From NCBI GenBank assembly GCA_024229515.1, contig JAAESI010000025.1:1-58643 (forward strand): a stretch of DNA of 58,643 bases, written 5' to 3'. A program made the translations under genes and the position numbers. The stretch is from Pseudomonadota bacterium (GTDB lineage: Bacteria; Myxococcota_A; UBA796; UBA9615). This document shows positions 43,084 through 52,234 of the stretch, one piece after another; position 1 is the first letter of the stretch; each line of letters begins with the position of its first letter. Under the pieces are notes generated by a model. It was given only the letters and a program-made list of their open reading frames with translations. It had not been told where the DNA came from and searched no databases.

Positions 43084-44871
43084 TCAGCCCTGGAGGGACT
43101 TGGCGAGGAGTCGGAGGTGGGCGGCGCCGGCGCTGTCGGGGCCTCGCTGGGCCGCCAACGCGTCGTGTGCTTCGGTCATCGCCGCCCCCATCTCGAGGTG
43201 GCGGTGGGCTCCCTCCTGGGCGACCGCCCAGGCCCGCGCGCCGTCCACCAGCGCCCGCGACGCGTCGTCCAGGTTGTAGCCGGCGGCCTCATCCAGGTGG
43301 TCGATGGCGCGGCTCAGATCGGCGTCGGCGAGGAACATCAGCCCCCGCGTGTAGAGGATGCGCGCCCGCAGGGAGTGCTTCTTGGGCAGCAGCGAGCCGG
43401 CCAGCATCGTCGCCTCGTCCAGCAACGTCGCGGCGGCCGCGCCGTCCCCTCGATCGGCCCCCGAGACGCCGAGATCGTGCAGCGCGATCGGCAGCTCCGG
43501 CCGGGCGATGCGGTCCATGTCGCCCCCCGCCAGCTTGCGTGCGGCTTCCAGCGGTTCCTCGACCTCGTTGAAGCGTCCCGCCGCCCGCAGACCCCGGGCG
43601 AGCGCCAGCGCGAAGGCGGCTCCGTCGCCGTCGTCGTCGCCGGCCAGCTCGAGCCAATCCTCACGCGCCTCCTGCAGGTGGATGAGCGCCCCCGAGACGT
43701 CTCCTCGGAGCAGGCGGACCGTGCCCAGCGCGCGGAACCCGTGCGCCAGTCCGGCGGCCAGGGAGCGGCGGCGAGCGACGCCCGAGACGTCGTCCGAGTC
43801 GGGCTCCAGGCCCTCGTTCCAGCGGCGCTGCAAGCCGCGCACGACCTCCGCGATCTCGCCCTCGGCCCGGCTCAGTTCGCCGGTCGCGGCGAGCGATTCC
43901 CCGTGCATCAGGCGTGCGCGCTCGATCGCCTCTTCGGAGCCGGGGACCCCGGCCAGCGAGGCCATCTCCAGCGCGGTCACGGCCCGCTCGAAGCAGGCCC
44001 GCGCCTCCGCCAGATCGCTGTGCTGCAAGGCGAGCAGCCCCAGATCCATCTCCAGCAGGCCGCGCATCGGGGCGGCGTTGGGCCGGTCAGCCGCTTCCAG
44101 GCCCCGCTTCACCCACGCCGCGGCCCCCTCGAAGTCACCGCGCCGACGCATGCGCTCGGCCACCCGGTGGGCGACCGACGCGACCAGTGCGGGCTGCTGG
44201 TGGCGCTCGGCGATGCGGCAGGCGTGCTCGGCCGCCTCCTCGGAGCGCAGGTCGTCCTTGGGATCGGCGAGCAGCCGCTTGCGCACCGCGAGGATGAAGC
44301 GGCGCGGTCGGGACTTCACCGCCGGTTTGGGCTCGGTCTGGGAGGCGAGGTGGTCCAGCACGTCGTGGTGGGCCGTCAGCAGGTTGGTCTCGTCCGCGAG
44401 CTGCGCGAACCCGGACCAGATGAGGTCGGAGGTGTCTGCGTTGGTGCCGCCGCACGCCTCTTCGACGAGCTCTCGAGGCGTGGGCTGCCCGCCGACGAGG
44501 GCGAGCACCCGGAGCGCCTCGCGGGGTCCCTCGGGCGGGAGCTGCTCCCAGCCCAGGCCCAGCGCGACACGCGCGCGGAAGCGGGGGCCGTCGGCCGCTT
44601 CGCGGTCTCGGGGGCTCAACGCCGCGAGCCGAAGCTTGACGCGATCTTCGAGGGCGACCTCGAGATCCCGCACGTCGGCGTCGCCGTTGCTTCCGAGCCA
44701 CCCCGCGAGCACGTCGACGGACGCAGCTCGCATCCCTACGCTGTCGGCGATCTGGCGGGCCCGGCGGCGCTGTTGCCGGTGGGACGCCAGATCGGGACGA
44801 CGCGCGAGCAGCCGGTTGGCCGCCTCGCGGATGCTCAGAAGGTCATGACGTGGGTCGGTCGGGACGGCCAT
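43084..44871 (-). CDS. large TPR-like helical-repeat protein
   Basis: Cytoplasmic protein of 595 residues, almost all alpha-helical, rich in Ala/Arg/Leu/Glu. Degenerate tetratricopeptide-like pairs are visible in the C-terminal two thirds (GDFEGAAAWVKRGLEAADRP, HSDLAEARACFERAVTALE, GDVSGALIHLQEAREDWLEL, DADLSRAIDHLDEAAGYNLD). The N-terminal third has an Arg-rich start and a helical domain without a clear family. Such proteins act as scaffolds. ATG at 44871 is preferred; a TTG at 44904 would add 11 residues but overlaps the -35 of the divergent rpmI promoter. Confidence 0.8.
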   Translation of the reverse strand: MAVPTDPRHDLLSIREAANRLLARRPDLASHRQQRRRARQIADSVGMRAASVDVLAGWLGSNGDADVRDLEVALEDRVKLRLAALSPRDREAADGPRFRARVALGLGWEQLPPEGPREALRVLALVGGQPTPRELVEEACGGTNADTSDLIWSGFAQLADETNLLTAHHDVLDHLASQTEPKPAVKSRPRRFILAVRKRLLADPKDDLRSEEAAEHACRIAERHQQPALVASVAHRVAERMRRRGDFEGAAAWVKRGLEAADRPNAAPMRGLLEMDLGLLALQHSDLAEARACFERAVTALEMASLAGVPGSEEAIERARLMHGESLAATGELSRAEGEIAEVVRGLQRRWNEGLEPDSDDVSGVARRRSLAAGLAHGFRALGTVRLLRGDVSGALIHLQEAREDWLELAGDDDGDGAAFALALARGLRAAGRFNEVEEPLEAARKLAGGDMDRIARPELPIALHDLGVSGADRGDGAAAATLLDEATMLAGSLLPKKHSLRARILYTRGLMFLADADLSRAIDHLDEAAGYNLDDASRALVDGARAWAVAQEGAHRHLEMGAAMTEAHDALAAQRGPDSAGAAHLRLLAKSLQG

Positions 44872-44897
44872 CAGGGTCTCGGAGCTTACGCGAACGA

Positions 44898-44926
44898 TTG
44901 ACAAGGCGGAAACCGTCGACTAGAAG
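44898..44926 (+). promoter_or_regulatory. promoter of the rpmI-rplT-pheST operon
   Basis: TTGACA at 44898-44903, a 17-base spacer and TAGAAG at 44921-44926, about 50 bases before rpmI. Perfect -35, ideal spacing, four of six -10 matches. It explains expression of rpmI and rplT without infC upstream. Confidence 0.75.
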
Positions 44927-44976
44927 CGCCCGTCCGACCGAAACGACCGGCCTCCGGGCCGAATCTGGAAGCAACC

Positions 44977-45174
44977 ATGCCGAAGATGAAGAGCCACCGA
45001 GGGGCGGCTAAGCGGTTCTCCCGAACGGGGAGTGGCAAGATCAAGTCCGCCAAGGCGTACAAGAGCCACATCCTCACCAAGAAGAGCCCGAAGCGGAAGC
45101 GGGGCCTTCGCGGGACCCGCATCGTGGCCGAGGTTGATGCCCCGCGCATCAGCCGAATGATCCCCTACAAGTAG
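44977..45174 (+). CDS. rpmI: 50S ribosomal protein L35
   Basis: L35, 65 residues, with the usual start [14 protein letters not shown] and basic middle [16 protein letters not shown]. It belongs to the large ribosomal subunit. ATG is preceded by GGAAG. In most bacteria infC precedes rpmI; here a promoter and a divergent TPR gene lie upstream instead. The end IPYK is a family-typical tail. Confidence 0.97.
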   Translation: MPKMKSHRGAAKRFSRTGSGKIKSAKAYKSHILTKKSPKRKRGLRGTRIVAEVDAPRISRMIPYK

Positions 45175-45189
45175 CCAGTCAACCAACCA

Positions 45190-45244
45190 GAGGCGCCTCT
45201 GCGGGACGGTTTCGTCCGACCCCGCGGCCAAACGCAGGTGCCTC
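45190..45244 (+). promoter_or_regulatory. structured leader before rplT, candidate L20 autoregulatory site
   Basis: The 85-base rpmI-rplT spacer can fold: GAGGCGCCT (45190-45198) pairs with AGGTGCCTC (45236-45244, one G-U), directly in front of the rplT Shine-Dalgarno (AAGGAG), and an inner hairpin GGACG-GTTT-CGTCC lies at 45204-45217. L20 represses its own operon in E. coli and Bacillus by binding leader RNA that mimics its rRNA site. The same role here is inferred from position and fold. Confidence 0.45.
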
Positions 45245-45259
45245 GCGAAGGAGTTAGCC

Positions 45260-45607
45260 ATGCCTCGCGTCAAGCGTGCAGTCATCCGCCGCAAGCGGGT
45301 CCGTAAGTTGTTCCGCGCCTCGAAGGGATTCTTCGGGGGCCGCAAGAACCTCATCCGCACCGCGGTCAACGCGGTCCAGAAGTCCCGCCAGTACCAGTAC
45401 CGTGACCGTCGGAACCGCAAGCGCGATTTCCGTCGCCTGTGGATCGTCCGCATCAACGCGGCGGCCCGGCTGAACGGGATGAGCTACAGCCGCCTCATCG
45501 GGGGTCTCAAGACCGCCGGCGTCGATGTGAACCGCAAGGTTCTGTCCCAGATCGCGATCGAGGACCCCAAGGGGTTCAGCGACCTGGTCGCGCTCGCCCG
45601 CGGCTGA
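45260..45607 (+). CDS. rplT: 50S ribosomal protein L20
   Basis: L20, 115 residues, with the typical opening MPRVKRAVIRRKRVRKLF, AKGF-like ASKGFFGGRKNLIRTA, and RLWIVRINAAARLNGMSYS. It binds 23S rRNA early in 50S assembly and usually represses its own operon. SD AAGGAG is 9 bases before the ATG and partly within the predicted leader structure. Confidence 0.98.
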   Translation: MPRVKRAVIRRKRVRKLFRASKGFFGGRKNLIRTAVNAVQKSRQYQYRDRRNRKRDFRRLWIVRINAAARLNGMSYSRLIGGLKTAGVDVNRKVLSQIAIEDPKGFSDLVALARG

Positions 45608-45670
45608 ATCCGGCGAGGGGCCCCGGCCTCTCGATCCACAGCAATCGTCTGATCCAACCCGGAGCGCGCC

Positions 45671-46708
45671 ATGAGCGACGCCCTGACCCTGCAGGCGCGC
45701 GCTCTGGCCGAGTCGGCGTCCCGTGATCTTCACGAGGCCTCGGGCGAGGCCGAACTGGCGCGCGTCAAGTCGAGCTACCTGGGCAAGGGCGGCTCGATCT
45801 CCGCTCTGCTCAAGCAGATTCCGACCCTCGATCCCGAGCAGCGCCGTGGCGCCGGCTCGGCGATCAACGAGGCCAAGAAGAAGGTCGAGGCGCTCTTCGT
45901 GGAGCGTCGCGCGGCGATCAAGGACGAGGCCCTCGGTGCATCCGCCGGCCACGTCGACGTCACGCTCCCCGGCCGGCTGGACTGGCAGGGACACGAGCAC
46001 CCGGTCACCCGGGCGTGGAACGAGATCACCGACATCTTCGTGTCGATGGGCTTCACCATCGCCGAGGGGCCGGAGGTCGAGACCGACTGGCACTGCTTCA
46101 CCGCGCTGAACATCCCCCCGGGTCACCCCGCGCGGGAGATGCAGGACACGTTCTACGTGGACGACAACGTAGTGCTGCGCACGCACACCTCGCCGGTGCA
46201 GGTGCGCACGATGCTGCACAACGATCCGCCGCTGCGGGTCATCTGCCCGGGCGTGGTCTACCGCCGCGACAACGACATCACGCACACCCCGATGTTCCAC
46301 CAGGTCGAAGGCCTCGTGGTCGATCAGGGCACGACGATGGCGGAGCTGCGGGGCACCCTGGCGGCGTTCGCGCGGGCCTTCTTCGGACCCAAGACGAAGG
46401 TCCGGTTCCGGCCGTCGTACTTCCCCTTCACCGAGCCCTCGGCCGAGGTCGACGTGAGCTGCCCCTTCTGTGAGGACCGCACCATCGGCTGCCGCGTCTG
46501 CAAGGACACGCGCTGGCTGGAGGTGCTGGGCTCGGGGATGGTCGATCCGGCCGTCTTCGACCAGATCGATCGGCCCGAGTACGACTCGCGGGTGGTGCAG
46601 GGCTTCGCCTTCGGCATGGGGATCGACCGCATGGCGATGCTGAAGTACGGCATCGGCGACCTGCGGCTCCTGTTCGAGAACGATCAACGCCTGCTGGAGC
46701 AGTTTTAG
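45671..46708 (+). CDS. pheS: phenylalanine--tRNA ligase alpha subunit
   Basis: Alpha subunit of 345 residues. The N-terminal coiled coil (about 1-85) binds tRNA; the class II catalytic core has motif 2 in VICPGVVYRRDNDITHTPMFHQVEG, the FTEPSAEVD substrate loop and motif 3 in GFAFGMGIDRMAMLKYGI. An extra CPFCED..CRVCKD pair of Cys motifs, which occurs in many PheS proteins, may bind zinc. It pairs with PheT encoded 159 bases downstream. Confidence 0.97.
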   Translation: MSDALTLQARALAESASRDLHEASGEAELARVKSSYLGKGGSISALLKQIPTLDPEQRRGAGSAINEAKKKVEALFVERRAAIKDEALGASAGHVDVTLPGRLDWQGHEHPVTRAWNEITDIFVSMGFTIAEGPEVETDWHCFTALNIPPGHPAREMQDTFYVDDNVVLRTHTSPVQVRTMLHNDPPLRVICPGVVYRRDNDITHTPMFHQVEGLVVDQGTTMAELRGTLAAFARAFFGPKTKVRFRPSYFPFTEPSAEVDVSCPFCEDRTIGCRVCKDTRWLEVLGSGMVDPAVFDQIDRPEYDSRVVQGFAFGMGIDRMAMLKYGIGDLRLLFENDQRLLEQF

Positions 46709-46867
46709 TCACATGCCGTACCTGCCACTCGGTCGGTCCATGGGCCGGATGCGAACGATCTCCGCGGCGTCCTCCTCGACGGGGCCCTACCCCGCCTTCG
46801 TCGTCCTTCTTGACCTCGTCCGCCCCGGCCTCACGGTCCTCGGTCGGTCAGATACGGCAGGTTCCTG

Positions 46868-49420
46868 ATGTTGGTGCCGATCAGCTGGCTCGGCGAGATG
46901 GTCGAGATCCGCGGCACGGTCGCGCAGGTCTGCGACGCCCTCAGGGGCGCGGGGATCGAGACCGAGGTCCACGAGGACGCCCGCCCGCAGTGGGATGGCG
47001 TGGTCACGGCCAAGCTCCTGTCCGTCGAGAAGCACCCCAACGCGGACTCGCTCACGGTGACGCAGCCGACCACCGACGGGACCACCCCGCGGCACGTCGT
47101 GTGCGGCGCGACGAACCACAAGGCCGGCGACATCATCGCGCTGGCGACGCCGGGCACCAGGCTGCCGGGCGGGCTCAAGATCAAGAAGTCCAAGATCCGC
47201 GGCGAGCGGTCCGAAGGGATGCTCTGCAGCGAGACGGAGCTGGGCCTCGGCACCGACTCCGAGGGGATCATCATCCTCCCGCCGGACACGCCCCTGGGCG
47301 TGCCCCTGGCGGACGTGCTCGAAGCCGGCGACGTCATCCTCGAGGCCTCCGCGGAGGCGAACCGGGGCGACTGCCTGTCGGTGCTCGGCCTCGCCCGCGA
47401 GCTGGCGGCGGTGACCGGATGGCCCCTGAAGGGGCGCGGCCACACCATGGCCGGTTCGGTGGAAGATAGCCTCGACGACAGCGTCGCGACCGTCGCGTTC
47501 GCCGCCCCCGTGGGCGGAGTCAAGGCGGGGGTCTGCGGGCTGGACGCCGACAAGGTTCGCATCGAGATCCCGGCGCCGGACGGCTGCCCCCGGTACGCCG
47601 GCGGTGTCATGACGGGCGTGCAGATCAAGCCGTCGCCGGGCTGGATGCAGAAGCGCCTGGAGGCCTCTGGCGTTCGGCCCATCAACAACGTCGTGGACTG
47701 CACCAACTTCGTGATGCTGGAGCTGGGCAACCCGCTGCACGCGTTCGACCGGCGGTTCATCCGAGGCGGGCAGATCGTCATCCGTCGCGCCGCCGACGGG
47801 GAGACCGCGACCACCCTGGACGGTGGCGAGCACGTGCTCGATGCCGGGGACCTCGTCATCGCCGACGGAGAAGGCGTCGTCGCCCTCGCGGGCGTCATGG
47901 GCGGGGCCAACTCCGAGGTCCGCGACGACACCTCGACCCTCTTCCTGGAGTCCGCGCACTTCGAGCCCGGCACCGTCCGCCGCACGGCGCATCGCTGCAA
48001 GCTCGGCACCGAGGCGTCCTACCGGTTCGCCCGGGGCGTCGACCCGGAGCTCCCGCGCGCCGCGCTTCTGCGTTTGATCGAGCTGCTGGAGCGCACCGCC
48101 CACGCGTCGCTGCAGGGCGACATCATCGACGTCTACCCCCGCCCCGTAATGCGCAAGACGGTCACGTTCCGGTTGGAGCGGATCAAGGGCCTGCTCGGCA
48201 TGGACGTGCCGCGAGCTCGCGTGCTCCAGCTGCTGGAGCGGGCCGGCCTCGCGGCGATCGAAGAAGAGGGCAGCTCCGTAACCATCCAGCCGCCGTCCTA
48301 CCGCTTCGACGTGGAGCGCGAGGTCGATCTGCTGGAGGAGGTGGCGCGGCTCGAGGGCTACGACGCCATCCCCGAGGTCGAGCTCAGCCGCACGCTGACC
48401 GTCGTCCCCCGCCGTGCCCCCGGGCCGGACGTGGGCGCGATTCGGGGCGCGCTGATGCGCAGCGGCCTGTCCGAGGCGATCCACTTCTCCTTCATCGACC
48501 CCGGGTGGGTCGAAGGGCTCGGTCTGGACGCCGACCACCCCTGGCGGGCGCGCGCGGTCCGGGTCGCCAACCCGCTCAGCGAGGTCGGCGGCATCCTCCG
48601 CCCGAGCCTGCTGCCGTCGCTGTTGAAGGCGGCCGGGCGGAACCTCGCGATGGGGGCCAGCGACGTGCGCCTGTTCGAGCTGCGCAGCACGTTCCAGATG
48701 CGCCCCGAGGGGTACGCCGAGATCCTCGCGGGTCGCGACGGGCGTCCGGGCAACAAGTCCCCGATGGCCGAGTCTCGAACGGTCGCGGGGCTGCTCATCG
48801 GCCGGCGCCACGCCCCGAGCTGGGCTGCGGACGACAGCAAGGTCGACTTCGCCGACGTTCGCGCCTGCGTGGATGCGGTGCAGGCGACGCTGGGCTGGAA
48901 GGGCTGGAACTGGACGGCCGGGGGCCCCGCGTTCCTGGACGGCCGCGAAGCCGCCCAGCTGATGCACGCCAGCGGCCGGGGCGAGCCTGCCGGCTGGGTC
49001 GGGCGCATCGCCGTGCCCGCCCTGCGCGCGTTCGACCTGGATCAGGTCGCGTACGCGTTCGAGCTCAATGTCTCGGCGCTCGCGCCCAAGAAGACGTCCC
49101 CGCCGAAGTTCCAGCCCTTCAGCCGGTTCCCCGGCGTGGAGCGGGACCTCGCGTTCGTGGTGCCGGACTCGGTGACCTCCGGGTGGGTGCTCGATCAGGC
49201 CGAGCGAACGGCCCGCAAGGGGATGAAGACGGCCTTCCAAGGGGTCTCGATCTTCGATGTGTACCGGGGCAAGGGGATTCCGGAGGGGGCGCGCAGCATC
49301 GCGCTCCGGTTCCGTTTCCGTTCGCCCGACAAGACGCTCGAGGATCGCGCCGTGGATGGGGTCATGACCCAGGTTCAGCGCCGCATCGGCGAGCAAGAAG
49401 GAATCGAGCTGCGCGGATGA
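46868..49420 (+). CDS. pheT: phenylalanine--tRNA ligase beta subunit
   Basis: Beta subunit of 850 residues with full architecture: N-terminal EMAPII-type tRNA-binding domain (about 40-150, VEKHPNADSLTV and GERSEGMLCSETELGLG), B3/B4 editing domain (about 200-400, RPINNVVDCTNFVMLELGNPLHAFD), B5 (about 405-480), core, and C-terminal ferredoxin-fold anticodon-binding domain (about 755-850, FSRFPGVERDLAFVV). Editing removes mischarged Tyr. ATG overlaps nothing upstream; the stop overlaps the following lipoprotein ATG. Confidence 0.97.
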   Translation: MLVPISWLGEMVEIRGTVAQVCDALRGAGIETEVHEDARPQWDGVVTAKLLSVEKHPNADSLTVTQPTTDGTTPRHVVCGATNHKAGDIIALATPGTRLPGGLKIKKSKIRGERSEGMLCSETELGLGTDSEGIIILPPDTPLGVPLADVLEAGDVILEASAEANRGDCLSVLGLARELAAVTGWPLKGRGHTMAGSVEDSLDDSVATVAFAAPVGGVKAGVCGLDADKVRIEIPAPDGCPRYAGGVMTGVQIKPSPGWMQKRLEASGVRPINNVVDCTNFVMLELGNPLHAFDRRFIRGGQIVIRRAADGETATTLDGGEHVLDAGDLVIADGEGVVALAGVMGGANSEVRDDTSTLFLESAHFEPGTVRRTAHRCKLGTEASYRFARGVDPELPRAALLRLIELLERTAHASLQGDIIDVYPRPVMRKTVTFRLERIKGLLGMDVPRARVLQLLERAGLAAIEEEGSSVTIQPPSYRFDVEREVDLLEEVARLEGYDAIPEVELSRTLTVVPRRAPGPDVGAIRGALMRSGLSEAIHFSFIDPGWVEGLGLDADHPWRARAVRVANPLSEVGGILRPSLLPSLLKAAGRNLAMGASDVRLFELRSTFQMRPEGYAEILAGRDGRPGNKSPMAESRTVAGLLIGRRHAPSWAADDSKVDFADVRACVDAVQATLGWKGWNWTAGGPAFLDGREAAQLMHASGRGEPAGWVGRIAVPALRAFDLDQVAYAFELNVSALAPKKTSPPKFQPFSRFPGVERDLAFVVPDSVTSGWVLDQAERTARKGMKTAFQGVSIFDVYRGKGIPEGARSIALRFRFRSPDKTLEDRAVDGVMTQVQRRIGEQEGIELRG

Positions 49421-49980
49421 ATCGCTTTGCTTCCCTGATCCTGTTGGTCCTCGCGGGTGCGCTCCTGGGCTGCCCCTCGACCGACCCCTACGAGCGGCTC
49501 AACGAGTCCGACGACTGCTTCTCGGTGGTGGTCTCCCCCGACGCCGTCGGCGACGATGACGACAGCTCCGGCGACGACGACGACAGCTCCGGCGACGACG
49601 ACGACTCGGCCCTGCCGACGGACGACGACGACGACGACGACGAGTCCGACGTCGGCATCATCGACGTGCACGCCCGGGACGGTCTGTTCGACATCGAGGT
49701 CATCGCGACCGCCGAGATCAGCCCGACTTCGGGCCCTGCGGGAACCCGGTTCGACGTCGTGGTCGTGCTCGAAGACACCGGCACGGACCAGGGCAACCCC
49801 ACCGATGTGACCCACCGGGTCACGCTCATCGTGGACAACGGGTCGGTCACGTTGAACGAGTTCGACCTCGAAGAGAGTCCCGCGGACGAGCGCCGCTGGA
49901 CCATCGAAGTGGAAGCCGGCGGGAATGAGGAGACGCGTCGAACGGACAGTCTCTGCGTCGCGCTGTACACAGAAATCTGA
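49417..49980 (+). CDS. Asp-repeat lipoprotein between pheT and ihfA
   Basis: Lipoprotein of 187 residues with lipobox LLGC, followed by a short Cys-containing segment and a striking acidic repeat (GDDDDSS three times, then a run of Asp) at residues about 44-75, and a beta-sandwich-like C-terminal domain (AEISPTSGPAGTRFDVVVVLEDTG, RWTIEVEAGGNEETRR). No family recognised. The ATG overlaps the pheT stop (ATGA). Its place inside the pheST-ihfA operon is unusual for a surface protein. Confidence 0.85.
   Translation: MNRFASLILLVLAGALLGCPSTDPYERLNESDDCFSVVVSPDAVGDDDDSSGDDDDSSGDDDDSALPTDDDDDDDESDVGIIDVHARDGLFDIEVIATAEISPTSGPAGTRFDVVVVLEDTGTDQGNPTDVTHRVTLIVDNGSVTLNEFDLEESPADERRWTIEVEAGGNEETRRTDSLCVALYTEI
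49548..49608. repeat. 21-base in-frame tandem repeat coding GDDDDSS
   Basis: Three direct copies of a 21-base unit (GGCGACGAYGACGACAGCTCC) within the lipoprotein gene, the third diverging at its end. In-frame copy-number change would alter linker length without disrupting the protein. Confidence 0.85.
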
Positions 49981-50014
49981 TAGTTTTCGCAGGCTTGAGG
50001 AGGATACGTCAGCG

Positions 50015-50302
50015 ATGACGAAGGCGGACATCATCGAAGCGGTCTACGAACAGATCGGCTTCTCCAAGAAGGAAGCGGCGGACGTCGTCGAGCTCGTTTT
50101 CGAGACGATGAAGGACACGCTCTCCGAGGGGGAGAAGATCAAGATCTCCGGCTTTGGCAACTTCGTCGTACGCGACAAGAAGGCCCGAGTCGGACGCAAC
50201 CCCCAGACTGGCGACCCCCTCACCATCGAGGCGCGCCGGGTGCTTACGTTCAAGCCCAGCCAGGTCCTCAAGGACGCGCTCAACGAAGCCTCCGACGGCT
50301 AG
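50015..50302 (+). CDS. ihfA: integration host factor alpha subunit / HU-family DNA-binding protein
   Basis: HU/IHF-family protein of 95 residues: MTKADIIEAVYEQIGFSKKEAADVVELVF, the GFGNFVVRDKKARVGRNPQTG beta arm with the conserved intercalating Pro, and RRVLTFKPSQVLKDALN (positions given by these short tags). The pheT neighbourhood is the usual place of ihfA in proteobacteria. It bends DNA as a heterodimer with IhfB, which is not in the window. ATG preceded by GAGGAGG at 14 bases. Confidence 0.93.
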   Translation: MTKADIIEAVYEQIGFSKKEAADVVELVFETMKDTLSEGEKIKISGFGNFVVRDKKARVGRNPQTGDPLTIEARRVLTFKPSQVLKDALNEASDG

Positions 50303-50305
50303 CCC

Positions 50306-50902
50306 TTGGCCTCCGAAGCCTCCACCGAAGTAAAGATTCCGGACAAGGTCTTCTTCCGGATCGGGGAGGTCGGCACCCTCACGGGCGTGAAGCCGTACGT
50401 GCTTCGCTACTGGGAGACGGAGTTCCGTCACCTTCGCCCGCGCAAGTCCAAGAGCGGGCAGCGGCTGTACCGCAAGCCCGACATCGAGCTGATCCTCCGC
50501 ATCAAGGAGCTGCTCTGGGCGCGGAAGTTCACCATCGCGGGCGCCCGCACCGAGCTGAGCCGCCGCAAGACGTCGCCGAGCGCGAGCCTGGACGACATCA
50601 AGCCGTTGGAAAGCCCCGCCGAGGCGGCCGCCAAGGTCGACCCGAAGCTGACCAGGAAGATCGACGAGCTCGAGGTCACGACCAAGGAGCTCGAGGAACA
50701 GAACCGCACCGCAGAGGTGAAGTCTCGACGGGCCAACGCCCGTGCCGAGGTGGCGGAGAAGCGCGCCGCCCGCGCCGAGAAGCGTGTCGATGAGCTGATG
50801 ACGCTGAGCCAGCGGCAGGGACAAGACCTGCGCACGGTCCGCGATTCGCTGCGCCTGCTGCGCGCCAGCGTCCATCAGTACCTCGACAAAAACCAGCGCT
50901 AG
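50306..50902 (+). CDS. MerR-family regulator with coiled-coil C-terminus
   Basis: Protein of 198 residues. The N-terminal MerR winged helix ([24 protein letters not shown], then [18 protein letters not shown]) is complete. The C-terminal ~110 residues are a long charged coiled coil ([20 protein letters not shown]) with no metal-binding Cys, unlike MerR or CueR. A MerR gene directly after ihfA is common in deltaproteobacteria-like genomes. TTG start 4 bases after the ihfA stop. Targets unknown. Confidence 0.9.
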   Translation: MASEASTEVKIPDKVFFRIGEVGTLTGVKPYVLRYWETEFRHLRPRKSKSGQRLYRKPDIELILRIKELLWARKFTIAGARTELSRRKTSPSASLDDIKPLESPAEAAAKVDPKLTRKIDELEVTTKELEEQNRTAEVKSRRANARAEVAEKRAARAEKRVDELMTLSQRQGQDLRTVRDSLRLLRASVHQYLDKNQR

Positions 50903-50929
50903 CAAACGTCCCGGAAGACCCCGCCCGCT

Positions 50930-52207
50930 ATGGCCGAACTGCCCCGAGGTGTCCCCTTCATCGACCTGTTGGTCCCTCACGGGACATCTTCGCGGGTCGC
51001 CGATCTCCAAACCCGGATGGATCTGGTGTCCGGCGGCTCGTGGCGCATCCGCGCCGACGACGGGACGATGGAAGAGACGCTGGTCCCGATGCAGCCGCTG
51101 CGCGGCACGGCCGAGCGGATCCAGATCTACCGAACGCAGCCGTTCAGCCCCGGAGAGAGCCTGCAGCCGGCGGCGAGCCTCGCCATCGAGTTCGCCGCCG
51201 ACACCAGCGCGATGCTCGCGGCCCTCGGCGTCTACGGCGTCTTCGCCTGGGGGCTCGTGCTCGTCGAGGACGTGCGCTGGCTTCACGGCCTCGTGCTCCT
51301 GGACTGGCTCTACAACCCGCGTCTGGACGACGTCGGCGAGGTGGTCGAGGAAGAGCAGGATCCCGCCACGGTGGAGGCGACGCTCGGCCGGAAGATCGCG
51401 GTTTTCCAGCAACTGTGGACGACCGAGCGGTCGGTCGCGCTCATGCAGAAGCTGCCCCCCGGCGCGCTGCAGCAGGCGGGCACGCACCTGGCGTTGATGC
51501 TGATGGCCCCCGGCGGAGGGTTCGACCCTCGGTACTGGCAGGGCTTCTCGATGCAGTTGGCGCTGGCGGAAGTGCGCGAGTTTGCCGCCATGGGCGCCGA
51601 CGGGGCTCCCGCGAAGGCGCCCGCCCCGCCCGCTGTCGCGGCTGTCCCGGCCGCTCCGGAGCCTCCTCAGCTGGCGGCCGAGCCGGACGACGGCCTCACC
51701 CCCCTGGCCCGCGCCGAGCGCGATGCCGCCCGCCGCGCTGCCGCGCAGGACGACGCGCCGGAAGAAGAGATCGTCGCGGACGACATCGACGGCCCGCCCG
51801 TGCGGTGGGTCGAGTCCACCCGCGGACGGCTGCTGTGGATCCCCCCGGAGCGCTTCGACGCCGGCATGGTCAAAGGCATCCGGCAGGGCGGCACGGACGG
51901 CCTCGGCCGCTCGGAGCGTCCGACCCAGCCCGCGATGGATGCCTGGACGGAGGCGGGGTCGCCGTTCGTGACCTCGGTCCCGTTCCTGTCGCGGCTGTTC
52001 CTGGACGGCACTCCGGTGCACAAGGGGAGCTGGGACGACGCCGCTGAGGCGCTCGACGGCTACAGCACCCTGAGCTGCCACCTCCCGCGGGTCTCGCGGG
52101 TCCGCGCCGTGGTCGTCCCCCCGACCGGCGGAGGGAAGCGCTTGATCGTGCTCAGTTCGGACCTGGATCTGCCGCCGTCCGAGGCGGTCGCCATCGCCGC
52201 CGAATAG
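50930..52207 (+). CDS. protein of unknown function
   Basis: Cytoplasmic protein of 425 residues, no signal peptide or membrane helix. Residues about 1-225 form one region (PFSPGESLQPAASLAIEFAADTSAML), a Pro/Ala linker at about 225-260 (APAPPAVAAVPAAPEPP) separates it from a second acidic region, then GPPVRWVESTRGRLLWIPPERFDAGMVKG and a C-terminal beta-rich part. No known family or catalytic motif is recognised. It follows the merR gene by 27 bases. Confidence 0.8.
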   Translation: MAELPRGVPFIDLLVPHGTSSRVADLQTRMDLVSGGSWRIRADDGTMEETLVPMQPLRGTAERIQIYRTQPFSPGESLQPAASLAIEFAADTSAMLAALGVYGVFAWGLVLVEDVRWLHGLVLLDWLYNPRLDDVGEVVEEEQDPATVEATLGRKIAVFQQLWTTERSVALMQKLPPGALQQAGTHLALMLMAPGGGFDPRYWQGFSMQLALAEVREFAAMGADGAPAKAPAPPAVAAVPAAPEPPQLAAEPDDGLTPLARAERDAARRAAAQDDAPEEEIVADDIDGPPVRWVESTRGRLLWIPPERFDAGMVKGIRQGGTDGLGRSERPTQPAMDAWTEAGSPFVTSVPFLSRLFLDGTPVHKGSWDDAAEALDGYSTLSCHLPRVSRVRAVVVPPTGGGKRLIVLSSDLDLPPSEAVAIAAE

Positions 52208-52234
52208 GCCAGCCCGCGAAGCCCTCTCAAGGGC

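Noticed and set aside
46709..46867. Possible small gene between pheS and pheT
   Set aside because: No start with a Shine-Dalgarno and no coding-like reading frame; the frames present are short shadows.
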